From Agromyces luteolus (GTDB taxonomy: Bacteria > Actinomycetota > Actinomycetes > Actinomycetales > Microbacteriaceae), in contig NZ_WODA01000002.1 of NCBI RefSeq assembly GCF_009729855.1, forward strand, positions 372,001-436,000: a DNA stretch of 64,000 nt, in the 5' to 3' direction. Position 1 is the first letter of the stretch. Every line of letters begins with the position of its first letter. The translations under genes and the position numbers were made by a program. Below the pieces are notes generated by a model, which saw nothing but the letters and a program-made list of their open reading frames with translations, was not told where the DNA came from and did not search any database. Shown one piece after another: positions 12,347-20,596 of the stretch.

Positions 12347-12826
12347 GGTTCTCCCGTCGTGGAGGTGCTGGGTGGCTCCCATGCTATCCGGACGCCCGAT
12401 TCCGGCGGGGTGATTTCGCGCGCCGGGACGCGGCGTCGCCGCGCGCTGGACCCGCCCGATCCCAGGTTGCCGAACGCCGTGGGTTAATCCATCTATCTCT
12501 TAACGGTGTTAACCGGTGTGGAAACTGTGGATGGCGTTCGGAGATCCGCGAACTGGTGCCGATCTGAGGCCCTCGAGCCTGTGCACGGTGTGTGGAAACA
12601 CGTCGTCGCGGCATCCGTCGTCGACGAGCGGTGTACTGAGTTGTGCACAGGCCGACGGGCCGTCTCAACAGTCGTGGCGCGGTTGCTCGTCAACAATCCA
12701 CAGATTTTCCACACCTGTGCGGAATCGTGTCGGCGGGCTCTCGGAGACGGCGCGCGAGCCGTCGCGAGCCGTCGCGAGGCGCGCCGGCGAGCCGCGCGAG
12801 GGCGCGGCATCCGTCACCGGATCGGG
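12347..12826. other. oriC: Chromosomal replication origin oriC (dnaA-dnaN intergenic region)
   Basis: 480 nt without a gene between dnaN and dnaA, the standard actinobacterial oriC position. It contains several DnaA-box-like nonamers: GTTTCCACA-type at 12517-12525 and 12591-12599 (minus strand), CCATCCACA at 12526-12534 (minus strand), TTGTGCACA at 12641-12649 (one mismatch), CAATCCACA at 12694-12702 and TTTTCCACA at 12705-12713. The most AT-rich stretch, 12481-12515 (GGGTTAATCC...TTAACGGTGTTAACC), is a candidate unwinding element. Boxes are degenerate, as is usual in high-GC origins. The dnaN -10 (12381-12386) is inside this region. Confidence 0.85.
12381..12386 (-). promoter_or_regulatory. 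Candidate -10 element for dnaN
   Basis: TAGCAT on the minus strand, 34 nt before GTG 12346. No -35 match is evident. Confidence 0.35.
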
Positions 12827-14317
12827 TCAGCGGTAGCGGGCGTTCTGCTTGATGCGCGCGGTCAGCTCGGTGACCTGGTTGTAGATCGAGCGTCGCTCCT
12901 TCATGAGCTCCGAGATCTTCTTGTTCGCGTACATCACCGTCGTGTGGTCGCGGTTGCCGAACAGCTGGCCGATCTTCGGCAGGCTGAGGCTCGTCAGTTC
13001 GCGGCAGAGGTACATCGCGATCTGGCGGGCCGTCGCGACCGCCTGCGAGCGGCTCGACCCGTACAGGTCGTCGACCGTGAGCTTGAAGTAGTCGGCCGTC
13101 GCCGTGATGATGTCGACCGGCGCGACGACGTTGTCCGTGTCGTCCGTGATGAGGTCCTTCAGGACCGTCTGCACGAGCGGCATGTCGACCGGCGTGCGGT
13201 TCAGGCTCGCGAACGCCGTGACGCGGATGAGGGTTCCCTCGAGCTCGCGGATGTTGCTCGAGACCTTCGACGCCATGTACTCGAGGATGTCGTCGGGCAC
13301 CTGGAGGTGCTCGTTCTGCGCCTTCTTGCGGAGGATCGCGATGCGGGTCTCGAGGTCGGGCGCCTGGACGTCGGTGATGAGGCCCCACTCGAACCGGCTG
13401 CGCATGCGGTCCTCGAAGCCGGTCAGGTGCTTCGGCGGGACGTCGCTCGTGATCACGACCTGCTTGTTGTGGTCGTGCAGCGTGTTGAAGGTGTGGAAGA
13501 AGGCCTCCTGCGTCTCGGCCTTGCCCTGCAGGAACTGGATGTCGTCGATCAGCAGGATGTCGATGTTGCGGTAGCGCTGCTGGAAGAGCGAGCCGCGGTT
13601 GTTGGCGATCGAGTTGATGAAGTCGTTCGTGAACTCCTCGGAGCTCACGTACCGGACGCGGATGCCCGGGTACAGGCTCATGGCGTAGTGGCCGATGGCG
13701 TGCAGGAGGTGGGTCTTGCCCAGGCCCGAGTCGCCGTAGATGAACAGCGGGTTGTAGGCCTTCGCGGGCGCCTCGGCCACGGCCACGGCCGCCGCGTGCG
13801 CGAAGCGGTTGGACTGGCCGATGACGAAGCTGTCGAACGAGTACTTCGGGTTCAGCCGCGCGTCGCGGGGACGGTCGATGTTGCCGCTTCCGCTGTCGAA
13901 GATCGGCTGGGGTCCGACGGCGACCTCGTCCGCGCCGTCCATGCCGAGCGTCGGGGGTACGACTCCGCCCATGCCCGGCCCGCCCGGGCCGACGGATGGC
14001 ACCTGCCCCATCGGACCGCTCGCGGCCGGCTCCGCCGGGCGCAGATCCTCGAGTTCCGGGTTGACGACCACGTAGAAGGACGTGACCGGCGAGGGTGCCT
14101 CGATCGCGGTCATCGCCGAGAGGAGCGACACCCGCATGCGCTGGTTCAACATGCTCGCGGTGAAGTCGTTCGGCACCTCGAGGTAGAAGGTGCCCGCCGC
14201 GATGCCCTTGGGTTCGACCAGGCTGAGGAACCCCTGCAGCATCGGCGTGATCGCGTCGTCGTCCGAGAGTCGCTCGAGGACCGTCGCCCACGTCTCGCTG
14301 ATGGGCTGTTCCGTCAT
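12827..14317 (-). CDS. dnaA: Chromosomal replication initiator DnaA
   Basis: An AAA+ ATPase that binds DnaA boxes and opens oriC. The 496 residues are domain I (residues 1-85, MTEQPISETWATVLERL), a Gly/Pro-rich linker (95-150), an AAA+ domain with Walker A GDSGLGKT (195-202) and Walker B LLIDDIQFL, and domain IV with the DnaA signature GNRDHTTVMYA near the C-terminus. I chose ATG 14317 because it matches family N-termini and has GGGGAG upstream; the open frame extends further but into the DnaA-box-bearing leader. Divergent from rpmH. Confidence 0.99.
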   Translation of the reverse strand: MTEQPISETWATVLERLSDDDAITPMLQGFLSLVEPKGIAAGTFYLEVPNDFTASMLNQRMRVSLLSAMTAIEAPSPVTSFYVVVNPELEDLRPAEPAASGPMGQVPSVGPGGPGMGGVVPPTLGMDGADEVAVGPQPIFDSGSGNIDRPRDARLNPKYSFDSFVIGQSNRFAHAAAVAVAEAPAKAYNPLFIYGDSGLGKTHLLHAIGHYAMSLYPGIRVRYVSSEEFTNDFINSIANNRGSLFQQRYRNIDILLIDDIQFLQGKAETQEAFFHTFNTLHDHNKQVVITSDVPPKHLTGFEDRMRSRFEWGLITDVQAPDLETRIAILRKKAQNEHLQVPDDILEYMASKVSSNIRELEGTLIRVTAFASLNRTPVDMPLVQTVLKDLITDDTDNVVAPVDIITATADYFKLTVDDLYGSSRSQAVATARQIAMYLCRELTSLSLPKIGQLFGNRDHTTVMYANKKISELMKERRSIYNQVTELTARIKQNARYR

Positions 14318-14729
14318 CGCTCCCCGCAATCTCTCGCACCGTTCGGCGACCGCTCGTCGCTCCCCCGAGCGATTCGGCGGAGCGGCCCGAAGGCGTCTGT
14401 TCACAACGTTGTCCACCGCCTGTGGGCAGACTTGCGAGAACCGCGGGATTCCGCCGCACAGGCTGGGGATAACTGGAGTCACACGCTAGCGAATCGGACC
14501 TGTTGCGACAAATGCCGGTCGGGGGATCCCGGCCGGGCTCGGCGTGTCGTTCCGCGAGGCAACCTGTGGATCGGTGGAGAATGTTCGTCCAGCAGTGCGC
14601 TCGGTTTGACCGTGGCATCCGCAAGCCGTAGTTTTAATCAGTTGACCGCAGCCCTTTCGGGCACCGAGTTCTCCCCGCCGGCGCACCTGTGACGCGTCCG
14701 TGCGCGGAATTTCCCAGCCGGAGAAGAAG
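14318..14729. promoter_or_regulatory. dnaA-rpmH divergent regulatory region with DnaA-box-like sites
   Basis: A 412-nt gene-free region. Near-consensus boxes: TTGTCCACC at 14409-14417 (one mismatch), TTATCCCCA on the minus strand at 14464-14472 (one mismatch), CGATCCACA on the minus strand at 14565-14573. This fits autoregulation of dnaA and may be part of a bipartite origin. The rpmH promoter is at its right end. Confidence 0.65.
14606..14634 (+). promoter_or_regulatory. Probable promoter of the rpmH-rnpA operon
   Basis: TTGACC (14606-14611), a 17-nt spacer, TAGTTT (14629-14634), about 95 nt before rpmH. It is among the best -35/-10 pairs in the window. Confidence 0.65.
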
Positions 14730-14867
14730 ATGAGCAAGCGTACGTTCCAGCCCAACAACCGTCGTCGCGCCAAGAAGCACGGCTTCCGCGCCCGCATGCG
14801 CACGCGTGCCGGCCGCGCGATCCTCTCGGCCCGCCGCTCCAAGGGCCGCACCGAGCTCTCCGCGTAA
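14730..14867 (+). CDS. rpmH: 50S ribosomal protein L34
   Basis: A 45-residue basic protein, [19 protein letters not shown] then [12 protein letters not shown], matching L34 end to end. It is a large-subunit component at the start of the rpmH-rnpA-yidD-yidC-khpB-rsmG operon. The Shine-Dalgarno GGAGAAG is at 14719-14725. It is too short to appear in ordinary long-ORF scans. Translation start ATG 14730. Confidence 0.99.
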   Translation: MSKRTFQPNNRRRAKKHGFRARMRTRAGRAILSARRSKGRTELSA

Positions 14868-14875
14868 GTTCCTCG

Positions 14876-15256
14876 GTGCTCGCCAAAGCCAACCGCATCA
14901 CGAGCGCCGATGACTACCGGTTCATCGTGCGCCGTGGTGCGAAGGTCGCCGGTGCCCACACCGTGAGCTACATCCGCTCACGGGAGTCGGGCTCCGACGC
15001 ACGCTTCGGCTTCATCGTGTCCAAGAAGGTCGGCACGGCCGTCCGCCGCAACCTGGTGCGGCGGCGGTTGAAGGCAGCCGGCCGCGAATTCGTCGACGGC
15101 GGAGTCACCGCCGTCGACGTCGTCGTACGTGCACTTCCCGCAGCCTCGGAGGCCGCGTTCGCCGAACTCCGCGACGAGCTCGGCGCGGCGCTCGCCGCAC
15201 GCACCGGTCGTCGCGTCGCGTCCCGGCCCACGGCGGCCCCAGTGGAAGACCTCTGA
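14876..15256 (+). CDS. rnpA: Ribonuclease P protein component
   Basis: The protein subunit of RNase P, which with the M1-type RNA removes 5' leaders from pre-tRNA. It has 126 residues: MLAKANRITSADDYRFIVRR, the FGFIVSKKVGTAVRRN strand-helix, and the RNR signature RNLVRRRLKAAGRE. The start is GTG 14876, 8 nt after the rpmH stop. It overlaps nothing, but yidD follows after one nucleotide, so the operon is tightly coupled. Confidence 0.98.
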   Translation: MLAKANRITSADDYRFIVRRGAKVAGAHTVSYIRSRESGSDARFGFIVSKKVGTAVRRNLVRRRLKAAGREFVDGGVTAVDVVVRALPAASEAAFAELRDELGAALAARTGRRVASRPTAAPVEDL

Positions 15257-15257
15257 C

Positions 15258-15788
15258 GTGAAGAACCTCGCCTGGTTCGTCTGGCTCCTGCCCCGCAACG
15301 CGGGCGTACTGCTCATCCGCGCGTACCGGGCGGTGGTCTCCCCCCTCTACGGCGACGTCTGCCGCTACTACCCCTCCTGCTCGGCGTACGGCCTCGGCGC
15401 GGTGCAGCATCGCGGCCTGGTGATCGGATCCGCGCTCACCGCCTGGCGCATCGTGCGGTGCAACCCCTGGACCGCCGGCGGCATCGACGACGTCCCCCTG
15501 CCGCGTGTCCGTCGGTTCCACGTCACCCGCGTCGGCCTCGTCATCCCGGCCGACTGGGCCGGCCCGCGGGGGCGGCACGTCGACCACAGCCGACGTCGGC
15601 GTGCCGGCGTCCCCGCCATCGCCTCGGCCGCTGAGGCGCACGCCGGCCACGGCCACGGGCACGGCCGCGAGGCATCCGACCACTCCGCCGGCGCCCACGA
15701 CCACGCGTCGAACGGTGCCGGCGCGGCATCCGTCGCGGCGAGCACCGCCGCACCCGAACGCTCCCCCATCACGTCCCGGAAGGACTGA
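15258..15788 (+). CDS. yidD: Membrane protein insertion efficiency factor YidD with long His-rich C-terminal extension
   Basis: Assists YidC-dependent membrane insertion. The first 85 residues form the YidD core (RNAGVLLIRAYRAVVSPLYG, CRYYPSCSAYGLGAVQ with the conserved Cys pair, AWRIVRCNPWTAGGIDDVP). The protein is 176 residues, whereas YidD is usually 70-115. The extra C-terminal part is low complexity, with a GHGHGHG run and several further His, and could bind metal or be disordered (inference). The start is GTG 15258, one base after the rnpA stop; yidC follows 9 nt later. Confidence 0.95.
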   Translation: MKNLAWFVWLLPRNAGVLLIRAYRAVVSPLYGDVCRYYPSCSAYGLGAVQHRGLVIGSALTAWRIVRCNPWTAGGIDDVPLPRVRRFHVTRVGLVIPADWAGPRGRHVDHSRRRRAGVPAIASAAEAHAGHGHGHGREASDHSAGAHDHASNGAGAASVAASTAAPERSPITSRKD

Positions 15789-15797
15789 CCCACCCCC

Positions 15798-16775
15798 ATG
15801 GACATCTTCAGCATCCTCCTATGGCCCATCAAGTGGGCCATCGAGCTGATCCTCGTCGCATTCCACTCGCTGTGGACCTTCCTCGGGATGGACCCGGACG
15901 CGGGCCTCACCTGGGTGCTCGCGATCGTCGGCCTCGTCGTCGTCGTGCGTGCGGCACTCATCCCGATCTTCGTCCGCCAGATCAAGAGCCAGCGGCGGAT
16001 GCTCGAGGTCGCGCCGCAGCTGAAGAAGATCCAGGACAAGTACAAGGGCAAGAAGGACCAGTTCTCGCGCGAGGCGATGTCGCGCGAGACCATGGAGCTC
16101 TACAAGCGGACCGGTACGAACCCGCTCTCCTCGTGCCTGCCCCTCCTGCTCCAGATGCCGATCTTCTTCGGCCTCTTCTCGGTGCTGAACGACGCGTCCA
16201 TCCACGCCGAGCGGGGCGGAGTCGGCGCGATGACGCCGCAGCTCGCCGAGCAGTTCTCGAACGCGACGTTCCTCGGGGCCCCGCTGAACTCGACCTTCAT
16301 CGGCGAGTGGAACGCGATGATCGCCGGCGACCCGTTCAGCGCCTCGACCATGTTCGTGGCCGTCACGATGATCATCCTGATGACGGCGTCGCAGTTCATC
16401 ACGCAGCTGCAGATCGTCTCGAAGAACATGTCGCCCGAGACCAAGGCGAGCCCGATGTTCCGCCAGCAGCGCATCCTGCTCTACCTGCTTCCGCTGGTCT
16501 TCGCGTTCTCGGGTGTGGCCTTCCCGCTCGGCGTGATGTTCTACTGGCTCGTCTCGAACTTCTGGACGATGGGTCAGCAGTTCATCGTCATCCGGAACAT
16601 GCCGACCCCCGGCAGCGATGCCGCCAAGGCCCGCGAGGCCCGGCTGGCCCGCAAGGGCAAGCTCGTCGTGGAGACGAAGTCGGACGGCGACGAGGCGGAG
16701 CCGCAGAAGCCGACGACGACGCAGCGGCAGCAGCCCATGAGCAAGAACCGCTCGAAGAAGCAGAACAGGAAGTGA
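15798..16775 (+). CDS. yidC: Membrane protein insertase YidC
   Basis: An Oxa1/YidC insertase that places proteins in the cytoplasmic membrane, alone or with SecYEG. The 325 residues have an N-terminal membrane segment (FSILLWPIKWAIELILVAFH), the conserved cytoplasmic hairpin with RRMLEVAPQLKKIQDKYKGK, the hydrophilic-groove helix (NPLSSCLPLLLQMPIFFGLF), three further membrane helices and a basic tail KNRSKKQNRK. It lacks the large periplasmic domain of Gram-negative YidC, as expected for a Gram-positive. Start ATG 15798. Confidence 0.98.
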   Translation: MDIFSILLWPIKWAIELILVAFHSLWTFLGMDPDAGLTWVLAIVGLVVVVRAALIPIFVRQIKSQRRMLEVAPQLKKIQDKYKGKKDQFSREAMSRETMELYKRTGTNPLSSCLPLLLQMPIFFGLFSVLNDASIHAERGGVGAMTPQLAEQFSNATFLGAPLNSTFIGEWNAMIAGDPFSASTMFVAVTMIILMTASQFITQLQIVSKNMSPETKASPMFRQQRILLYLLPLVFAFSGVAFPLGVMFYWLVSNFWTMGQQFIVIRNMPTPGSDAAKAREARLARKGKLVVETKSDGDEAEPQKPTTTQRQQPMSKNRSKKQNRK

Positions 16776-16780
16776 CCGCG

Positions 16781-17278
16781 ATGACGGACGTCCAGCACGA
16801 CACCGCGACCCGAACCCTCGAGCAGCTCGAGGAGGAGGGCGACATCGCCGCCGACTACATCGAGGAGCTCCTCGACATCTGCGACCTCGACGGCGACATC
16901 GACATCGATGCGCGCAACGGCCGCGCCTACGTCTCGGTTCACGCGGCCGAGCCCGCGAGCCTGGCTGTGCTCTCCCGTCCCGAGACCGTCGCCGCGCTGC
17001 AGGAACTCACGCGACTCGCGGTGCAGACGAAGACCGGCGCCTTCTCGCGTCTCATCCTCGATGTCGGCGGATCGCGCGACGCGCGACGCGACGAGCTCGG
17101 ACGCCTGGTCGCCCGCGCTGCGGAGCGCATCGAGGCCGGTGCGTCCGAGGCGGCGCTCCCGCCGATGTCGTCGTACGAGCGGAAGCTCGTGCACGACCTC
17201 GTCGCCGAGCGCGGCCTGCACTCGGAATCGCGCGGCGAGGGCTCCGACCGTCACACCGTCATCACGCGCGTCGGCTGA
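16781..17278 (+). CDS. khpB: R3H/KH RNA-binding protein KhpB (Jag)
   Basis: A single-stranded RNA-binding protein encoded next to yidC throughout Gram-positives. The 165 residues have an acidic N-terminus, a KH-like region (DYIEELLDICDLDGDIDID...GRAYVSV) and a C-terminal R3H domain (SYERKLVHDLVAERGLHSES, with the R-x3-H pair). I chose ATG 16781, 8 nt after AGGAAG; an in-frame GTG at 16772 overlaps the yidC stop but has no spaced ribosome site. In other bacteria Jag/KhpB affects division and sporulation; here only the RNA-binding role is supported. Confidence 0.95.
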   Translation: MTDVQHDTATRTLEQLEEEGDIAADYIEELLDICDLDGDIDIDARNGRAYVSVHAAEPASLAVLSRPETVAALQELTRLAVQTKTGAFSRLILDVGGSRDARRDELGRLVARAAERIEAGASEAALPPMSSYERKLVHDLVAERGLHSESRGEGSDRHTVITRVG

Positions 17279-17286
17279 CCCGCCGA

Positions 17287-17302
17287 CGTTTCACGTGGAA
17301 CA
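17287..17302. promoter_or_regulatory. parS: parS site 1 (immediately before rsmG)
   Basis: CGTTTCACGTGGAACA: 14 of 16 match the consensus TGTTTCACGTGAAACA. The final A is the first base of the rsmG start codon. A parS near rsmG is common in bacteria. Confidence 0.85.
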
Positions 17303-17958
17303 TGACTGACGCGGAGTCCGCCCAGCCGACCGGCGTCGAGCCCGAGCCGGCCGCTGCGGCCGTGGTGTTCGGCGACCGACTCGACGTCGCACGCGCCTTC
17401 ACCGAGAACCTTGCGGCGCACGGCGAGGAACTCGGCCTGATCGGACCGCTCGAACTCCCTCGACTGTGGACGCGCCATGTCGTGAACTCGGGCCTGGTGG
17501 CTCCACTCCTCCGACCGGGTCGCGTCGGGGACGTCGGGTCCGGCGCAGGACTTCCGGGCCTCGTCCTCGCCATCGCCCGTCCCGACGTGCACCTGACCCT
17601 CATCGAACCGATGGAGCGCCGAGTCGCCTGGCTCGAACGGCAGGTGGGTGAACTCGGCCTCGAGAACGTCGACGTGGTCCGGGCCCGTGCCGAGGAGGCC
17701 AAGCTCACGGGTCGACTGGACCAGGTCACGGCCCGCGCCGTGAGCGCGCTCCGCACGCTCATCCCGATCACGGCTCCCCTGCTCCGTCCCGGTGGCGAAC
17801 TCGTGCTCATGAAGGGCACTGGCGTCGACGGCGAGATCGGTGCGGCGGAGAAGGCGATCCGCAAGTATCGATTGACCGACGTCGAGGTGATGGTCCTCGG
17901 CGAGGGCGTCGTCGACGATGTGACGAGGGTGTTCAGGGCCCGAGTCCCCTCCGAGTAG
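17302..17958 (+). CDS. rsmG: 16S rRNA (guanine-527 N7)-methyltransferase RsmG
   Basis: Methylates N7 of G527 in 16S rRNA; loss gives low-level streptomycin resistance in other bacteria. The 218 residues have the SAM motif DVGSGAGLPGLVLAIARP, LIEPMERRVAWLERQ as the acidic loop, and conserved RAVSALRTLI. The first 18 residues are a variable Glu/Pro-rich tail. Start ATG 17302. It is the last gene of the rpmH operon and is preceded by a parS. Confidence 0.97.
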   Translation: MTDAESAQPTGVEPEPAAAAVVFGDRLDVARAFTENLAAHGEELGLIGPLELPRLWTRHVVNSGLVAPLLRPGRVGDVGSGAGLPGLVLAIARPDVHLTLIEPMERRVAWLERQVGELGLENVDVVRARAEEAKLTGRLDQVTARAVSALRTLIPITAPLLRPGGELVLMKGTGVDGEIGAAEKAIRKYRLTDVEVMVLGEGVVDDVTRVFRARVPSE

Positions 17959-18051
17959 CGCGCGCTTCGCCTGCCGGATCCGGCGTCTCGAACGTTCCTC
18001 CCAGCGGCCGGCGGCCATGCGCCGAGCCCCGTTGTGCGAGATGATCTCGAC

Positions 18052-19113
18052 ATGCCCGGTCATCGCGTCGTCCAGCCACCCAAGGCACGCGCGGGCGATC
18101 GCGTCGCCGCCCTCTCGCCGGCGTGGGCCGCGCCCGCCCACTTCCCCGCGATCCACGAGCAGGGGATGCGCAGGCTCGAGGACCTGACCGGACTCGTTCC
18201 CGTCGAGTACCCGACCACCCGTCGGCCGGACGCGAGTCCGGCCGACCGAGCCGCGGACCTGATGGCGGCGTTCTCCGACCCGTCGATCCGGGCCGTCCTG
18301 GCGACGATCGGCGGGGACGATGAGATCCTCGTCATCCCCCACCTGGATTCCGCTGCCGTCCGGCGCGATCCGAAGCCGTTCGTCGGCTACAGCGACAACA
18401 CGAATCTCCACAACTGGCTCTGGACGAACGGCGTCGCGAGCTTCTACGGCGGCAGCACCCAGGTCCACCTGGGGGCGGGCGCACGGGTCGATGACGTGCA
18501 TGCCCGTTCGCTGCGCGCTGCGCTGCTGGAGGGCGGGATCCTCGAAGTGGTCGAACCGGGCGAGTCCGAGGACTTCGGCGTGCCGTGGACGGACCCACGT
18601 TCGCTGTCGGAATTCGGGGCGCGCGAGCGCACCGAGCCGTGGGCGTGGGCCGGTGGCACCGGTGCGCGCAGCGGCCCCACGTGGGGCGGATGCCTCGAGG
18701 TCCTCGACGAGCTGCTCGTCGCCGGGCGGTTCCCGTTCTCCCCCGAGGTGCTCGAGGGCTCGATCCTGCTGATCGAGACGAGTGAGTTGCTGCCGCCCGC
18801 GGACTGGGTGACACGGATCCTGCGCGCCATGGGCGAGCGGGGCCTGCTGCAGCCGCTCAGCGGGGTGGTCGCGGCCCGGCCGCCGGCGAGCTCACTCGAG
18901 GTGATGCGCTCCTCGGAGGACCGCGCCGCGCATCGCGTTGCGCAGCGCGATGCGATCATCACGGAGGTCACGCGGTACAACCCGGATGCCGTCGTGTGCG
19001 TCGGGCCGCCGTTCGGCCACACCCGGCCGCAGTGGATCCTGCCGTACGGCGGCGTCGTTGCGCTGGACGCGGCCGACGGATCGATCAGGGCGGACTACGG
19101 CCCGGTGAGCTGA
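18052..19113 (+). CDS. S66 family LD-carboxypeptidase / MccF-like peptidase
   Basis: A serine peptidase of the LD-carboxypeptidase A / microcin C7 immunity (MccF) family, acting on the L-D bond of murein tetrapeptides or on aminoacyl-nucleotide toxins. The 353 residues have AGDRVAALSPAW near the N-terminus, GGDDEILVIPHLD, and KPFVGYSDNTNLHNWLW with the nucleophile Ser in GYSD, then a C-terminal half with GPTWGGCLEVL. The FGHT/TRP region near the C-terminus suits the catalytic His. I took ATG 18052; a GTG at 18034 is also possible. There is no signal peptide, so a cytosolic role is likely. Confidence 0.88.
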   Translation: MPGHRVVQPPKARAGDRVAALSPAWAAPAHFPAIHEQGMRRLEDLTGLVPVEYPTTRRPDASPADRAADLMAAFSDPSIRAVLATIGGDDEILVIPHLDSAAVRRDPKPFVGYSDNTNLHNWLWTNGVASFYGGSTQVHLGAGARVDDVHARSLRAALLEGGILEVVEPGESEDFGVPWTDPRSLSEFGARERTEPWAWAGGTGARSGPTWGGCLEVLDELLVAGRFPFSPEVLEGSILLIETSELLPPADWVTRILRAMGERGLLQPLSGVVAARPPASSLEVMRSSEDRAAHRVAQRDAIITEVTRYNPDAVVCVGPPFGHTRPQWILPYGGVVALDAADGSIRADYGPVS

Positions 19114-19128
19114 TGACGGCGGTGTGCG

Positions 19129-19144
19129 TGTTTCACGTGAAACG
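19129..19144. promoter_or_regulatory. parS: parS site 2
   Basis: TGTTTCACGTGAAACG, 15 of 16 to consensus, 15 nt after the end of the S66 peptidase gene. Confidence 0.93.
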
Positions 19145-19479
19145 GGCCGGTGTCCCGGCGCGACAGGAACTGCGCGGGCGTTCCGGACCGCCTCAGTGTC
19201 GCCCTGAGGCACGACGGCCATCCCGGTCGTCTGTCTGGGATGGACGTCCGTCGCGCGCGGGCTCCTCGTGCAGAGGCTGGGATTGCGGTCTTGACCGTAC
19301 GCCGCGGACGCGGCTTGGGGACGTCGCCTACCGACGTCTGCATCGAATGGAGCGAGGTCGGCGCCGGGCGGAACTGGGTGGGCCCGCCACGTGCGCCCCC
19401 GGCGACACGTTCCGCCCATCCGGACGGTCGAGTGCTCAGGGCGGTGAGGCAATCCTGGGCCGCCGCACTGCACAGCCAC

Positions 19480-19495
19480 CGTTTCACGTGAAACG
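19480..19495. promoter_or_regulatory. parS: parS site 3
   Basis: CGTTTCACGTGAAACG, with a perfect 14-bp core palindrome GTTTCACGTGAAAC. Confidence 0.93.
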
Positions 19496-19841
19496 CGGGC
19501 GGCGGCTCAGGCGCGGTGACGGGCGACGCCCAGTTCGAGGAGGCAGCGCGCCGCAGCGTGGACGCCGGCGGTGGGGCGTGCCGGTCGGGTTCGCTCATCG
19601 CGAGGTCTCCGATGCGGCCAATCAGGTCTCGGTTCCGCCGTGCTGTCCGACGCGTCATCCGTCGGAACGCCCGTCCGGGGCGCTGTGGACTGAACGATCG
19701 CCGGGGCGGTTCTGCTGCTTCGTCCAAGGACGACTCGAGTAGGTACTGGCCGCACACTCGCATCGGCGCGTCTCCGCATCCGACGAACCGCCGCCGTTCG
19801 CGCTGTCCTCGACTGTCGTGCGTGACGTTTCGCTCAACGGT

Positions 19842-19857
19842 GGTTCCACGTGAAACG
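19842..19857. promoter_or_regulatory. parS: parS site 4
   Basis: GGTTCCACGTGAAACG; C at the tolerated fifth position of the consensus. Confidence 0.88.
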
Positions 19858-20267
19858 CGGCGGGCGGTCCGGATTCGGCTGATGGCGCCGCGGCCTCCCC
19901 TTCAGACGGAGCCGACGAGCTCGCGATGGTCGCACCGAAGGCGCGTCGACCCGGGCGGTGCGCACGGCAAGCTGTATCGATCGTCCGGCGACGCTCTGCC
20001 ATTCAGTCCCGCGCACCGAGCGTGCGTGGCGTGCGCCACGGGAGCCACGCAGGTCGCCTCCCACCGGCCGACTGGACGGAGACGTCGCGTGCGCGTCCTC
20101 GGCCGGCACCACGCGAGCCGTAGCGGCTTCGCTCCCCGTCCACCTCCGGGGGCACATGATCCGGATGGTGGTCCGTGCCAGGGAGGATCGGCTGAACGTG
20201 CGGAGTGAATGGCCGCCGCATCCTCGCTCGCGTGGCGTCGGAGCCGATCGTTCGGGGCGCTCGCAAG

Positions 20268-20283
20268 CGTTTCACGTGGAACG
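20268..20283. promoter_or_regulatory. parS: parS site 5
   Basis: CGTTTCACGTGGAACG; it is the same core as parS site 1. Confidence 0.88.
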
Positions 20284-20429
20284 TCGTCCCGCTGAGGTTG
20301 GCGAACCGGGACGGGCGGAGCGGCATCGGACATTCGGTGAGTCACGACATGACGCCGCAGGGAGATCGGGCCCGTCTCCCCCATCTCAAGCTCCGTCGCG
20401 GCCGAAGGGTCGAGGTTCGGCCAGGTCGA

Positions 20430-20445
20430 CGTTCCACGAGAAACC
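20430..20445. promoter_or_regulatory. Degenerate parS-like site
   Basis: CGTTCCACGAGAAACC. The central CACGTG is CACGAG, so binding by ParB is uncertain. Confidence 0.45.
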
Positions 20446-20531
20446 TGCCGGATCGTGGACCTCGCGGAGGTGCATTCGACCAGTTCGACCGTCCGCGGCG
20501 ACGGCTCTCAGCCGGCACCCGCGACGGCGAT

Positions 20532-20537
20532 TAGGCT
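20532..20537 (+). promoter_or_regulatory. Candidate -10 element of parAB
   Basis: TAGGCT, about 60 nt before the chosen parA start. It is the same hexamer as the nucleotide cyclase promoter at 46385. Confidence 0.45.
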
Positions 20538-20596
20538 GGGGACTCGGAGCGACCGCAGGGCTCGTCGTGCGGTCTCGGATGGGTCAGGAGTACGGC

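Larger units (their letters stand above)
19114..20596. other. Gene-free parS-bearing region upstream of parA (centromere-like)
   Basis: 1.48 kb with no credible gene: the open frames lack consistent GC3 bias, ribosome sites and recognisable protein sequence. It carries four good parS sites and one degenerate one, spaced 351, 362, 426 and 162 bp. It ends with the parA promoter. I see no tRNA, IS or terminator in it. Confidence 0.8.

Noticed and set aside
15511..15530. GTTCCACGTCACC in yidD as a parS
   Set aside because: Only the left half matches; the right half is CACC instead of GAAAC.
19129..20445. parS sites as a CRISPR array
   Set aside because: Only 14-16 nt palindromes, 160-430 nt apart, with no cas genes. 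CRISPR repeats and spacers are much shorter in period.
19114..20596. Several open frames of 60-250 codons in the parS block
   Set aside because: No GC3 pattern, no ribosome sites, no protein similarity, and repeated FHVKR/FHVER peptides are only the translation of parS.
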